A DNA stretch of 64,000 nt from Dallia pectoralis (taxonomy: Eukaryota; Chordata; Actinopteri; Esociformes; Umbridae). Shown here in pieces: positions 39,301 through 53,413 of this stretch; the first letter of the stretch is position 1, and each line of letters starts with the position of its first letter. The position numbers and the translations under genes are program-made. The DNA lies in the NCBI GenBank assembly GCA_029465975.1, contig CM055730.1:6364801-6428800 (forward strand). The letters run 5' to 3'. Under the pieces are notes generated by a model that did not search any database, was not told the DNA's origin, and saw only the letters and a program-made list of their open reading frames with translations.

Positions 39301-42300
39301 GGCAGTTCATCTTCGACGTGGTCAACGAAGGCGGCGAGAAGGAGAAGATGGAACTGTTCGTTAACTTCTGCGAGGACACCATCTTCGAGATGCAGCTGGC
39401 CGCGCAGATGTCCGACATAGGGGAGCGGTCCGCCGTGAAGGAGGAGAGCGAGAAGGAGAAGCCGGAGGAGGATAGCACTGAGCTGGGCTTCTTCTCTGTG
39501 ACCACGGTCCGGACAGCCCTGATGGCACTGCGCTACAATGTCATGTTCCTGATGAATGTAAATTAACGGTGGGAGGCGGGGCTGGGAGGGAGAAATGGAT
39601 GGATGAAAAAGCATCACGTGTCCGTTCTTTAATGACAAATAACAATACAGCCGCCTGCCTACTTTCTATCCAGGTTCTGTCCATGAAGAGCCTGAAGAAG
39701 CAGATGAAGAGGATGAAGAAGATGACCGTGAAGGACATGGTGATGACATTCGTGTCGTTCTATTGGTCGGTCATCATGGGCCTGTTCCACATCACGTTTA
39801 GCGTCTCTCGGGGGTTTTGCCGGATCATGTACAACACATTCTTAGGAGGCAGTCTTGTGGAGGGAGCTAAAACCATGAAGGTGAGCAGATGTGGTTCAGT
39901 GTGACGACAGAAACCTAGAAGCACGACCGGAGGTGCTTATAAATGTGCCCCACTGCCAATGGGCATGTATTGACTGTGTGCTTTTGAGGGCATTTATGTT
40001 ATATTGAAAGAGCAGGAATCATATACAAAGATGATGCAAGACAGTGTATAATGACATGATTGTTTTTGTACAATTTTTATGCAGATTACATTTTATTGTG
40101 TGCATTTTCTTTCACCGTTTCATATGCATTACCTTGTATGGGGGAGGGTGATATTTGGATATCTTTCTCGCTGTTTTGTAGTTGAACAGGTTTTTGATGT
40201 GATTTTGATCTCGAGGTGTCAGACCTTTTGGCCAACATGCCAGACCCGACGCAGGACGAGGTCCGAGGAGAGGGAGGAGACGTGGAGAAGATCCTGACGG
40301 CAAGAGCCTCTGCTGAGAAGGACCTGGCTGACCTGGCCGTGCCGACGGACGGGACAGAGGTCCTCTCGGACATCTTCGGGTTAGACCTGAGGAGAGGTGA
40401 GGGAGGCCAGTACAAGATAAGCGCCCACAACCCCAACGCCATCCTGACGGATCTGCTGAACTCTCCCATCCCAACACCCTCACCAGACCTGCGCCGGCGG
40501 CACCAGGTAATGGGACAAATTACAGCGTTGTCACTTTATCTCCTCGTGTTTCTATTCATCTCTCTCTCTGTAAATGAGAGCTTTTAACAAGCAGTCACAA
40601 ATAACGGGGCTTACTGCGCCGGGCCATTTGTTTCCCACACACTTTATTCCACAGCTCTCTCACTCTCACCCCCAGGCCCCCCCCCCGTCCTCGTCCTGAT
40701 GGACCCACACATTATCCTCACATTTACGTGATTGAGTGTTTCTGCTCCGTGTTGATAAGCGTCTTGCTCGGTCCCCACCGGGTGCTTTCTGACATCTGCC
40801 GTGTGGCGCTTTCTGTCGTCTCAGGCTAAGAGCTCCTCGGAGGACCGGGAGGAGGGAGCTGAGGAGATGAAGGAGAGTGTGCCGGAGCCTGAGAAGGCAG
40901 AGTATGTTAAGGTTCCTCTGTTTCTTCTGACGCGTGTTTGTTAATCGGAACGTAGTGAGACTACAGCATGTCAATTACCAGAGACGTCTCTCCGGATGAG
41001 CGTGGGATGACTCAGCCTGTATACATATGGGCAATGTCATCGCAGTTGAAAAGAACATATGCACATTTTGTCTTCAGAGGAGAGCGTGGAGAAAAACGGG
41101 AGGAGGAACGAGAGGAGGAGAGGAGGAAGGAGGAAGACTTAAAGAGAAAGGAGAAGGAGAAGCGAAAGGTGAAGGAGGAAAAGCCCAAACCTAAAGTGAG
41201 ACATCACCACACCTCCAAGACGGATGAGCCTGACATGCAGGAGTCTGCCTTCTGGAAGAAAATCATTGCCTACCAAAGGAAGCTGTTGGTATGATACACA
41301 CACACAGACTCACACACACACAGACTCACACACACACACACACACACACTCACACATCATTATAATATACATCAATTCAAATGTTTTTAGTCACATTCTT
41401 CATTAAAGCAGGTGTGCAGAATAACATTGAAATGTAACTTAAGTTATGTTAATATAATTAATGCAGTGCCTTCAGAAAGAGCTCAGACCCCTTTAGTTTC
41501 TACACATATTGTTGTTATAGACATTTAGAATTCAATGCAGGCTTTTTTGCCATCAATTTTCACCCAATACCTCATAATGACAAAGCAAATTGATCTTATG
41601 TAAAAGGGCTCAGAGCCTTTATTAAGGTATTGGTCGAAACACTTTTGGCAGCAATCACAGATTTGAGTCTTCTTTGTGATGCCTTTATCAGTTTTAGGCA
41701 GTTTCTTATTTCCTTGAAGATCCGCTCAAGCTCTGTCAGATTGAATGAGGAGGATCTGTTTACCATAATCTTCAGGTTTTCTTTCAGATGTTCAACAGTG
41801 TTCAAGTCTGAGCTTTTTCTGAGCACCTCAAGTACATTCACAGCCTTTTCCAAAAGCCATGTCAACATTGCCTTGGATCTGTGCTTTGGGTTGTTGTGTG
41901 CAAAAAAATCTGCCCCAGTCAAAGGTCCTTTCTTTGTTAATTTTAGCTCCATTCATCATCAAGTTTTCATTTTTTTTAAATTGGACACATTTGTAGAAAC
42001 ACGTTTTTGCTTTGTTATTAGGGTATTGTAAATAACACAACAGGAAGTGGGTCTGAATACTTTTGGAAGGCAACATGCATACTGTAGGCAAACATTTCTG
42101 CAAATCTCTGATCTTTATATTCACTGTTCTAGAACTACTTTGCTCGGAACTTCTACAACATGAGAATGCTGGCGTTGTTTGTGGCGTTTGCAATCAACTT
42201 TATCCTCCTTTTCTACAAGGTAATCACTACCGGTCTTACTGGAACGTTATAACAACCTGATGAGCTGCCTTACTATAAGGTTATAACAACCTGATGAGCT

Positions 42301-45300
42301 GCCTTACTATGAGGTTATAACAACCTGATGAGCTGTCTTACTATGAGGTTATAACAACCTGATGAGCTGTCTTACTGTGAGGTTATAACAACCTGATGAG
42401 CTGTCTTACTGTAAGGTTATAACTACCTGATGAGCTGTCTAACTATAAGGTTATAACAACCTGATGAGCTGTCTTACTATGAGGTTATAACTACCTGATG
42501 AGCTGTCTTACTGTAAGGTTATAACAACCTGATGAGCTGTCTTACTATGAGGTTATAACTACCTGATGAGCTGTCTTACTGTAAGGTTATAACAACCTGA
42601 TGAGCTGTCTTACTATGAGGTTATAACTACCTGATGAGCTGTCTTACTGTAAGGTTATAACAACCTGATGAGCTGTCTTACTATAAGGTTATAACTACCT
42701 GATGAGCTGTCTTACTATAAGGTTATAACTACCTGATGAGCTGTCTTACTATGAGGTTATAACTACCTGATGAGCTGTCTTACTATAAGGTTATAACTAC
42801 CTGATGAGCTGTCTTACTATGAGGTTATAACAACCTGATGAGCTGTCTTACTATAAGGTTATAACAACCTGATCAGCTGTCTTACTATGAGGTTATAACA
42901 ACCTGATGAGCTGTCTTACTATGAGGTTATAACTACCTGATGAGCTGTCTTACTGTAAGGTTATAACAACCTGATGAGCTGTCTTACTATAAGGTTATAA
43001 CAACCTGATGAGCTGTCTTACTATGAGGTTATAACTACCTGATGAGCTGTCTTACTGTAAGGTTATAACAACCTGATGAGCTGTCTTACTATGAGGTTAT
43101 AACTACCTGATGAGCTGTCTTACTATAAGGTTATAACAACCTGATGAGCTGTCTTACTATGAGGTTATAACTACCTGATGAGCTGTCTTACTGTAAGGTT
43201 ATAACAACCTGATGAGCTGTCTTATAACAACCTGATGAGCTGTCTTACTATGAGGTTATAACAACCTGATGAGCTGTCTTACTATAAGGTTATAACAACC
43301 TGATGAGCTGTCTTACTGTAAGTCTTACTGTAAGGTTATAACAACCTGATGAGCTGTCTTACTATAAGGTTATAACAACCTGATGAGCTGTCTTACTATA
43401 AGGTTATAACAACCTGATGAGCTGTCTTACTATAAGGTTATAACAACCTGATGAGCTGTCTTACTATAAGGTTATAACAACCTGATGAGCTGTCTTACTA
43501 TAAGGTTATAACAACCTGATGAGCTGTCTTACTATAAGGTTATAACAACCTGATGAGCTGTCTTACTATAAGGTTATAACAACCTGATGAGCTGTCTTAC
43601 TATGAGGTTATAACAACCTGATGAGCTGTCTTACTATAAGGTTATAACAACCTGATGAGCTGTCTTACTATGAGGTTATAACAACCTGATGAGCTGTCTT
43701 ACTATAAGGTTATAACTACCTGATGAGCTGTCTTACTATAAGGTTATAACAACCTGATGAGCTGTCTTACTATAAGGTTATAACTACCTGATGAGCTGTC
43801 TTACTATAAGATGAGCTGTCTTACTATAAGGTTATAACAACCTGATGAGCTGTCTTACTATAAGGTTATAACTACCTGATGAGCTGTCTTACTATAAGGT
43901 TATAACTACCTGATGAGCTGTCTTACTATAAGGTTATAACAACCTGATGAGCTGTCTTACTATAAGGTTATAACAACCTGATGAGCTGTCTTACTATAAG
44001 GTTATAACAACCTGATGAGCTGTCTTACTATAAGGTTATAACAACCTGATGAGCTGTCTTACTATAAGGTTATAACAACCTGATGAGCTGTCTTACTATA
44101 AGGTTATAACAACCTGATGAGCTGCCTTACTATAAGGTTATAACAACCTGATGAGCTGTCTTACTATAAGGTTATAACTACCTGATGAGCTGCCTTACTG
44201 ATAAGGTTATAACTACCTGATGAGCTGTCTTACTATAAGGTTATAACTACCTGATGAGCTGTCTTACTATAAGGTTATAACTACCTGATGAGCTGTCTTA
44301 CTATAAGGTTATAACTACCTGATGAGCTGTCTTACTATAAGGTTATAACAACCTGATGAGCTGCCTTACTATAAGGTTATAACAACCTGATGAGCTGCCT
44401 TACTATAAGGTTATAACAACCTGATGAGCTGTCTTACTATAAGGTTATAACTACCTGATGAGCTGTCTTACTATGAGGTTATAACAACCTGATGAGCTGT
44501 CTTACTATAAGGTTATAACAACCTGATGAGCTGCCTTACTGTAAGGTTATAACAACCTGATGAGCTGCCTTACTATAAGGTTATAACAACCTGATGAGCT
44601 GTCTTACTGTAAGGTTATAACAACCTGATGAGCTGTCTTACTATGAGGTTATAACAACCTGATGAGCTGTCTTACTGTAAGGTTATAACTACCTGATGAG
44701 CTGTCTTACTATGAGGTTATAACAACCTGATGAGCTGTCTTACTATAAGGTTATAACAACCTGATGAGCTGTCTTACTATGAGGTTATAACAACCTGATG
44801 AGCTGTCTTACTATGAGGTTATAACAAACCCCAAGATAACCCCAATAATAGTATTTCTCTAGAACGATCAGAGTGTTTGTATGTGGTTCTCATCTGACCC
44901 TCCCATCTTCACCAGGTGTCCTCTTCCTCTGCGGTTGTCCATGACAAATCCCACAGACCCCAGTCTGGCAGCAGCTTGCGATGGGACCCACTCATGGAGG
45001 GCAGTGACGCCCAGGAGCCCCAGGATCCCAAGCAGGGCCCCGTGTTTGTCAACTTTGTCCTGGAGGAGAGCACGGGATACATGGAGCCCACGCTCCGCAT
45101 CCTGGCCATCCTGCACACGGTCATCTCCTTCTGCTGCATCATTGGCTACTACTGCCTCAAGGTTGGCTTTCTATTGGCTATTGCCTCATAGTTAGGCTTT
45201 CTATTGGCTATTGCCTCATAGTTAGGCTTTCTATTGGCTATTGCCTCATAGTTAGGCTTTCTATTGGCTATTGCCTCATAGTTAGGCTTTCTATTGGCTA

Positions 45301-48300
45301 TTGCCTCATAGTTAGGCTTTCTATTGGCTATTGCCTTACAGTTAGGCTTTCTGTTGGCTATTGAGACGAGACAAGTTCACCAAAACATCTTTGTAATTTA
45401 ATAAAAAATCCACATGCATTATCAACAGTTGTAAAACTACATCGGACAAAATTAAACGTTTCTTTCTATTGGAAGCTTCGGTTCCACTGTATTTGAAGAG
45501 TCAAGATCATTAGATGCGCTCCATGCTTTTATACCAGCAGAAACCAAACAAAGGATGAGGTTTAGGATCAGGGTTAGTGGATAAATTGTTTAGGTACAGC
45601 ATATAAATGCCTTGAGACTGTGGCGTATCTTCAGATTGACTTTACAAATTAAGTTTCCAGTGTAGCTCCCCAGAAACCATGTCGACGATACTTTGACGAT
45701 GCCCTCTTGCTAAACCTCTGGTCTAGTTACGGTGTTTGTCTACAACAGCACACAGGAGTGTAGTTTACTGTATTTGGTTAACATCTAAAATCCACTGCTG
45801 AAATGCCTCGTGACACAACAGATTACGGTTATCTGACAATATGTAGACTTGATTCACGTGTCCGGCGACCGTGATAAAATCTGCCAAACAGATCCCGGTC
45901 GGAGTCCTTGTAGATGTGTCCCTCTCTGATCGCTTCCCCGCCAGGTCCCGCTCGTGATCTTCAAGCGTGAGAAGGAGGTGGCGAGAAAGCTGGAGTTTGA
46001 CGGGCTCTACATTACAGAGCAGCCGTCTGAAGATGACATCAAAGGCCAGTGGGATAGGCTGGTGATCAACACTGGGTAGGCTCACTGCTCATCACACTCT
46101 GTCACAGCTAGTGCACTCCTTCTGACCGGAGACGGAAATAGGGCGCTGCGTGGGCCACGTGGGTATGCGAGTGTACCAAGAAGGGAATATGGTCCCGTTT
46201 GGGACGGCTATCTCTAAAACACAGCTATCCTGGGATGATTAGGGTCGCTGAGGTCACAGGCAGAGATAATTGGCCTGTAAATGTTTAAATGTCAAACTTA
46301 ACGATATACGCTGGCCTGACCGTACCGATAGAGCTGTGACTCAGTCCGCAAGCTCTTTATACGGACGCCCTGGGCTCATTTAACACGCCGCACATTAATG
46401 ATATACTGGAATACATTAATATGGCAAACATTAGCTGCCATTTATTTTACATCTGGATAATGCCGTTTGTGCAGACTGATCTTGTAGTGCCTTCAAATGG
46501 TTCATTCAGGTACTTCTGGTTTTTAGGTCATTTCCGAACAACTATTGGGATAAATTTGTGAAGAGGAAGGTAGGTCCAGATTAATTTTCATATTGTTAGA
46601 GAATTTGTTTTTATTTTCTGGCCATGTTTGTTTCTGATTGTCTGAACCACCAGCTGTACTAGAACAATGTTCTACGTGTAAACTGATGGTTGATGGCGAA
46701 TGGTTCAGACAATCTTTCACGTGATCAGATGGCGCAAATATACATGGGATTCTATTTACTGTGCTACATTAGCTACTTTAATAAGTCTGGTTTAGATCAT
46801 GTCCTATTTAGTCTCCTTAGAACCTGTTCATAGTCTTAGAACCCTGAAACTCAACTCTGGACGTAAAAGCCAGTTCCACTCCATTTTATTGCGGTTCACA
46901 GGACTTGCCAGTTCTATCGACTGCTAAAACAAATTCAGAACCTGTTTATATTTAGGACCAGTTTAGGAGTAGAGTTCTATCTGTTTAGAACACATTTACA
47001 CACTATTTAGAACCTGTTTCAAGCCAATTCATAAAGTGTTCTGACCCTGAGCTCTCCTGCTGTGCTCTCTTGCTGAGCTCTCCTCCTGTGCTCTCTTGCT
47101 GTGCTCTCCTGGATCCCTCTGTAGGTTATGGATAAGTACGGGGAATTCTACGGCCATGACCGAATCAGTGAGCTGCTGGGGATGGACAAGGCTGCTTTGG
47201 ACTTCAGTGACGCCCACGAGAAAAAGAAACCCAAGAAAGATAGCTCCTTGGCTGCAGTGTGAGTCTATGAAACTTGGGAAGGGCTACAAGAACTGTGAGG
47301 GGCTAGTGGGGGTGGGCTACAAGAACTGTGAGGGGCTAGTGGGGGTGGGCTACAATAACTGGGAGGGGCTAGTGGGGGTGGGCTACAAGAACTGCGAGGG
47401 GCTAGTGGGGGTGGGCTACAATAACTGGGAGGGGCTAGTGGGGGTGGGCTACAAGAACTGTGAGGGGCTAGTGGGGGTGGGCTACAATAACTGGGAGGGG
47501 CTAGTGGGGGTGGGCTACAATAACTGGGTGGGGCTTGTGGGGATGGGCTACAAGAACTGTGAGGGGCTAGTGGGGGTGGGCTACAAGAACTGGGAGGGGC
47601 TAGTGGGGATGGGCTACAAGAACTGTGAGGGGCTAGTGGGGGTGGGCTACAAGAACTGTGAGGGGCTAGTGGGGGTGGGCTACAAGAACTGGGTGGGGCT
47701 TGTGGGGATGGGCTACAAGAACTGTGAGGGGCTAGTGGGGGTGGGCTACAAGAACTGGGTGGGGCTTGTGGGGATGGGCTACAAGAACTGTGAGGGGCTA
47801 GTGGGGGTGGGCTACAATAACTGGGAGGGGCTAGTGGGGGTGGGCTACAAGAACTGGGAGCGGCTAGTGGGGATGGGCTACAAGAACTGGGAGGGGCTTG
47901 TGGAGTGGGCTACAAGAACTGTGAGGGGCTAGTGGGGGTGGGCTACAAGAACTGGGAGCGGCTAGTGGGGATGGGCTACAAGAACTGGGAGGGGCTTGTG
48001 GGGATGGGCTAGTGATATTATAGATACAATGAATGTATGTCAGAGATGACAGGGACAGAAGGGTATAAACTGACATGATGAAGGCCTGTAGAGCCCTCCC
48101 ATTAAACTGACATGATGAAGGCCTGTAGAGCCCTCCCATTAAACTGACATGATGAAGGCTTGTAGAGCCCTCCCATTAAACTGACATGATGAAGGCCTGT
48201 AGAGCCCTCCCATTAAACTGACATAATGAAGGCCTGTAGAGCCCTCCCATTAAACTGACATGATGAAGGCCTGTAGAGCCCTCCCATTAAACGGACATGA

Positions 48301-51300
48301 TGAAGGCCTGTAGAGCCCTCCCATTAAACTGACATGATGAAGGCCTGTAGAGCCCTCCCATTAAACTGACATGATGAAGGCCTGTAGAGCCCTCCCATTA
48401 AACTGACATGATGAAGGCTTGTAGAGCCCTCCCATTAAACTGACATGATGAAGGCTTGTAGAGCCCTCCCATTAAACTGACATGATGAAGGCTTGTAGAG
48501 CCCTCCCATTAAACTGACATGATGAAGGCCTGTAGAGCCCTCCCATTAAACTGACATGATGAAGGCCTGTAGAGCCCTCCCATTAAACTGACATGGTGAA
48601 GGCCTGTAGAGCCCTCCCATTAAACTGACATGATGAAGGCCTGTAGAGCCCTCCCATTAAACTGACATGATGAAGGCCTGTAGAGCCCTCCCATTAAACT
48701 GACATGATGAAGGCCTGTAGAGCCCTCCCATTAAACTGACATGATGAAGGCCTGTAGAGCCCTCCCATTAAACTGACATGATGAAGGCCTGTAGAGCCCT
48801 CCCATTAAACTGACATGATGAAGGCCTGTAGAGCCCTCCCATTAAACTGACATAATGAAGGCCTGTAGAGCCCTCCCATTAAACTGACATAATGAAGGCC
48901 TGTAGAGCCCTCCCATTAAACTGACATAATGAAGGCCTGTAGAGCCCCCCATTAAACTGACATAATGAAGGCCTGTAGAGCCCTCCCATTAAACTGACAT
49001 AATGAAGGCCTGTAGAGCCCTCCCATTAAACTGACATAATGAAGGCCTGTAGAGCCCTCCCATTAAACTGACATGATGAAGGCCTGTAGAGCCCTCCCAT
49101 TAAACTGACATAATGAAGGCCTGTAGAGCCCTCCCATTAAACTGACATGGTGAAGGCCTGTAGAGCCCTCCCATTAAACTGACATGATGAAGGCCTGTAG
49201 AGCCCTCCCATTAAACTGACATGATGAAGGCCTGTAGAGCCCTCCCATTAAACTGACATGATGAAGGCCTGTAGAGCCCTCCCATTAAACTGACATGATG
49301 AAGGCCTGTAGAGCCCTCCCATTAAACTGACATGATGAAGGCCTGTAGAGCCCTCCCATTAAACTGACATGATGAAGGCCTGTAGAGCCCTCCCATTAAA
49401 CTGACATAATGAAGGCCTGTAGAGCCCTCCCATTAAACTGACATAATGAAGGCCTGTAGAGCCCTCCCATTAAACTGACATAATGAAGGCCTGTAGAGCC
49501 CTCCCATTAAACTGACATAATGAAGGCCTGTAGAGCCCTCCCATTAAACTGACATAATGAAGGCCTGTAGAGCCCTCCCATTAAACTGACATAATGAAGG
49601 CCTGTAGAGCCCTCCCATTAAACTGACATGATGAAGGCCTGTAGAGCCCTCCCATTAAACTGACATAATGAAGGCCTGTAGAGCCCTCCCATTAAACTGA
49701 CATGATGAAGGCTTGTAGAGCCCTCCCATTAAACTGACATGATGAAGGCCTGTAGAGCCCTCCCATTAAACTGACATAATGAAGGCCTGTAGAGCCCTCC
49801 CATTAAACTGACATGATGAAGGCCTGTAGAGCCCTCCCATTAAACTGACATGATGAAGGCCTGTAGAGCCCTCCCATTAAACTGACATGATGAAGGCCTG
49901 TAGAGCCCTCCCATTAAACTGACATGATGAAGGCCTGTAGAGCCCTCCCATTAAACTGACATGATGAAGGCCTGTAGAGCCCTCCCATTAAACTGAAAGC
50001 CTTAGTCTTAGTGGAAGTTAAACGGTTTCCATTATCAATTCCCCACGTTAGTGAGAGAGTTACTGCAACTATGAACCGCTTTAATATTCTTCGTTTCTGT
50101 CACTAGATGGCAGTAATGAGTAATCACTGCACTGGGTGTTTATGTTTCCTTCTCTTACTTTTCCAGGTTGAACTCAATCGATGTCAAGTACCAGATATGG
50201 AAACTTGGAGTTGTCTTCACAGATAATGTACATAATCAATCATTTGATATCTTTACTTGGATCAGTAACATTATATTTCTGTAAAATACATGGAGGATGT
50301 TTTTTCTTTAATTACCTACATTATAGCGTAAGTTAAAAATCTCATTTTTTTCTGCTCCTGCAGTCGTTTCTGTACCTGGCGTGGTACATGACCATGTCCA
50401 TTCTGGGTCATTACAACAACTTTTTCTTTGCCGCTCACCTCCTTGACATCGCCATGGGCTTCAAAACCCTCCGGACAATCCTGTCTTCTGTCACGCACAA
50501 CGGCAAACAGGTACTGTGACCAGACATCTCTATTTTTGTCCGGGGAATACTGACCGTACAAACAGCCAGTTAGTGACCAAACCGTGTGGTCAGACCGGCG
50601 GTCATGGTTACAGCTCACGCTGGTTGTCACAGAAACGCTGGTTGTCATAGTAACAGCCGTAGCGGGTGCTCATGTCCTCTTCGAAGTAATGTGGAAAGCA
50701 AAGCTGTCAATGCTTGTAAATAATAATGAACTTCGAGCCATCAATAGAATCACTATTGACATAGTTATATACATGTGGCGTATGACTGTTCAGACTGCAG
50801 CGAGGATATGGGGATCAATAGAATCTGAGTGACTGAAAACTGGGCATGCTAACAAGACCTTTGAAAAAAGGGATTGTGTTATTTCGATCAATCAAATGTA
50901 TTCGATTTCTACAAACACCCAGCCTAAAACCCAACAGAGCACGCATCAACAAGTTGATGCACAGCAGCTAGGACAAAGGCTCAACTTTAGGCAGAAACCT
51001 AGAGAGGAACCAAGCTCTGAGGGGTGGCTAGTCCTCTTCTGGCTAAGCTGAGTGAACAGGAGCAAATCTTGTAAACCAGACATAAGGCAACAGCAGAGTC
51101 AATAAACTATCTTTCTGTCTTTCACCTTGTTTTCTGTCCTTTGTTTTCTCTCTCAGCTGGTTCTGACAGTGGGTTTACTGGCTGTGGTTGTGTATCTCTA
51201 CACCGTGGTGGCGTTCAACTTCTTTAGGAAGTTCTACAACAAGAGCGAAGATGGAGAGTCACCGGACATGAAGTGTGATGACATGCTGACAGTATGTATT

Positions 51301-53372
51301 TCCATCTGGTCCCTTAGGCCCCAGGCACACCAAAGTTCACCTTTCACTAAGGCCCGCTATATATACTTCACAGTGAATGCAGCTTTCACTAAGGCCCGCT
51401 ATATGTACTTCACAGTGAATGCAGCTTTCACTAAGGCACGCTATATATACTTCACAGTGAATGCACCTTTCACTAAGGCCCGCTATATATACTTCACAGT
51501 GAATGCAGCTTTCACTAAGGCCCGCTATATATACTTCACAGTGAATGCACCTTTCACTAAGGCCCGCTATATATACTTCACAGTGAATGCACCTTTCACT
51601 AAGGCCCGCTATATATACTTCACAGTGAAAGCAGCTTTCACTAAGGCCCGCTATATATACTTCACAGTGAAAGCAGCTTTCACTAAGGCCCGGTATATAT
51701 ACTTCACAGTGAATGCACCTTTATTTTTTGTCAGGCTTATTTAAACTGGTTGTCACTCACTGAGATTGAAAACCACTTTTTAACTCCAGATCTGGGCAAA
51801 ATTGCAGCCGACAAAAGTTTTGAACATAATGCCAAAGCACTGCAATTTGAAAACATCCATTTACACATTAGGCAGTAAAATGGTTTGGTGAAATGATGTG
51901 TGAAAAGGGATCAAAACAATGTGAGTCTCCCACTTCATTCTTCACCACAGTGTTTAACATGCTGGTCCAAAACTCATTTAAAGAGACAAGCTCCTGTAGT
52001 TCCAGGAGCCTTTGAAGCTCCTTCCAAGCCAAAGGGGCAGAGGACTGGAAAGCCCTTTTCCCAGCTCTGTAGGGGCTGTGGACACACTCAGCCTAACGCT
52101 GTCATGTGAAAGCAGCCAATCATTTACAAATGTGGTTACTCAAGTAAAATGGGAGCTGTTTTAAAATGGGCTTCTGAATAAAAATGTACAAATGATTTAA
52201 TCTCAGAAGATCTTTCTAGAGGGTACGAAGACTGGCTTCATATCACTTCAGCGCCAGAGGTACACAGTGTCCAGCTAGTATAATGACACCACAGAGGCAC
52301 AAGTGTAAAAGATATCACTATAATCAATCGTAGGCTTGAAAGTGGCAGAACATTTTATTGGTCATGATAAGTGTATCTTTATTTTCTTCTTCTTGCTTCT
52401 CCTTCATAGTGACTATGTGTGGACAACTGTCAGTTGATAGTGTGAGGATCCATTGTTTTGTGCAAATCCTCATTTTATTTTTGTTTAACCACCAGCAAAG
52501 CATCCCCAAACCATTACATTGCCTCCACCATGCTTGCCATTAGTACACCAGCTAGGTGGAGCGTTAGTAAGGAATACCAGCCGTTTTTGTGAATTTTTAG
52601 TGACCCCAAACGTTTGAATGGTCGTGTAAATATTTTCACAAATTAGGTTTATGGTGTCATAAGTTTAAATTAATTCAGGATTCGTTTTACAGAAACAGCC
52701 TCTTAAAACTGTGTCTAATATAATGTTCCCGATTTAAGAACGGAGTCTGGTAAGATCGCTTTTAGCATAGCTGCCCCATTACCAGGGAACACGTTGCTAA
52801 AGGACCTGAAACCATGTCATTTAGTTTAGATTTTTGGTCCGAAATGTCCGATTGGAGCGCTGCTAAACATGTTTGGCACTTGCACTTTTATGTTGCTTGT
52901 CAGTTGATGTAGAGCATATTGGCATTTACAGCTAAAACCTGAGCGCAGTTAAGGTGCTACCTCGCTTATCTAGAGGGAGGGATATATTCTGAACACCTGG
53001 CTAGATCAGGGATTCCATATGGTTACCTTTCAGTTACTGTCCAACTCTAGTAGATCGGATGCAGTAATTATACTCTAGGTTGTCAGGCAGACGGCTAAAG
53101 TGACAGACTGATAGACAGACAGACGGACAGACAGACGGACAGACAGAGACAGTCAGACAGAGACAGTCAGACAGAGACAGTCAGACAGAGCGAGGCAGAC
53201 AGAGACAGTCAGACAGAGACAGAGACAGACACAGTCAGACAGACACAGTCAGACGGACGGACAGACACAGAGAGACAGAGAGACAGACAGACACAGTCAG
53301 ACAGACAGACAGTCAGTCAGTCAGACAGACAGACAGACAGACACAGTCAGACAGACAGTCAGACAGTCAGTC

Positions 53373-53413
<41 letters not shown>

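Noticed and set aside
38877..39638. 253-codon minus strand ORF
   Set aside because: Shadow of the conserved exon e57 on the other strand.
44881..45195. Second ORF over exon e63 in another frame
   Set aside because: Only the frame giving GYMEPTLRILAILHTV is conserved; the other is a shadow.
47096..47932. 278-codon + strand ORF with GYKNCEGLVGV repeats
   Set aside because: Starts beside e66 in another frame and then reads the 33-bp minisatellite.
48065..49998. CRISPR-like array (37-bp repeats)
   Set aside because: Direct repeats have no unique spacers, and the setting is a vertebrate intron.
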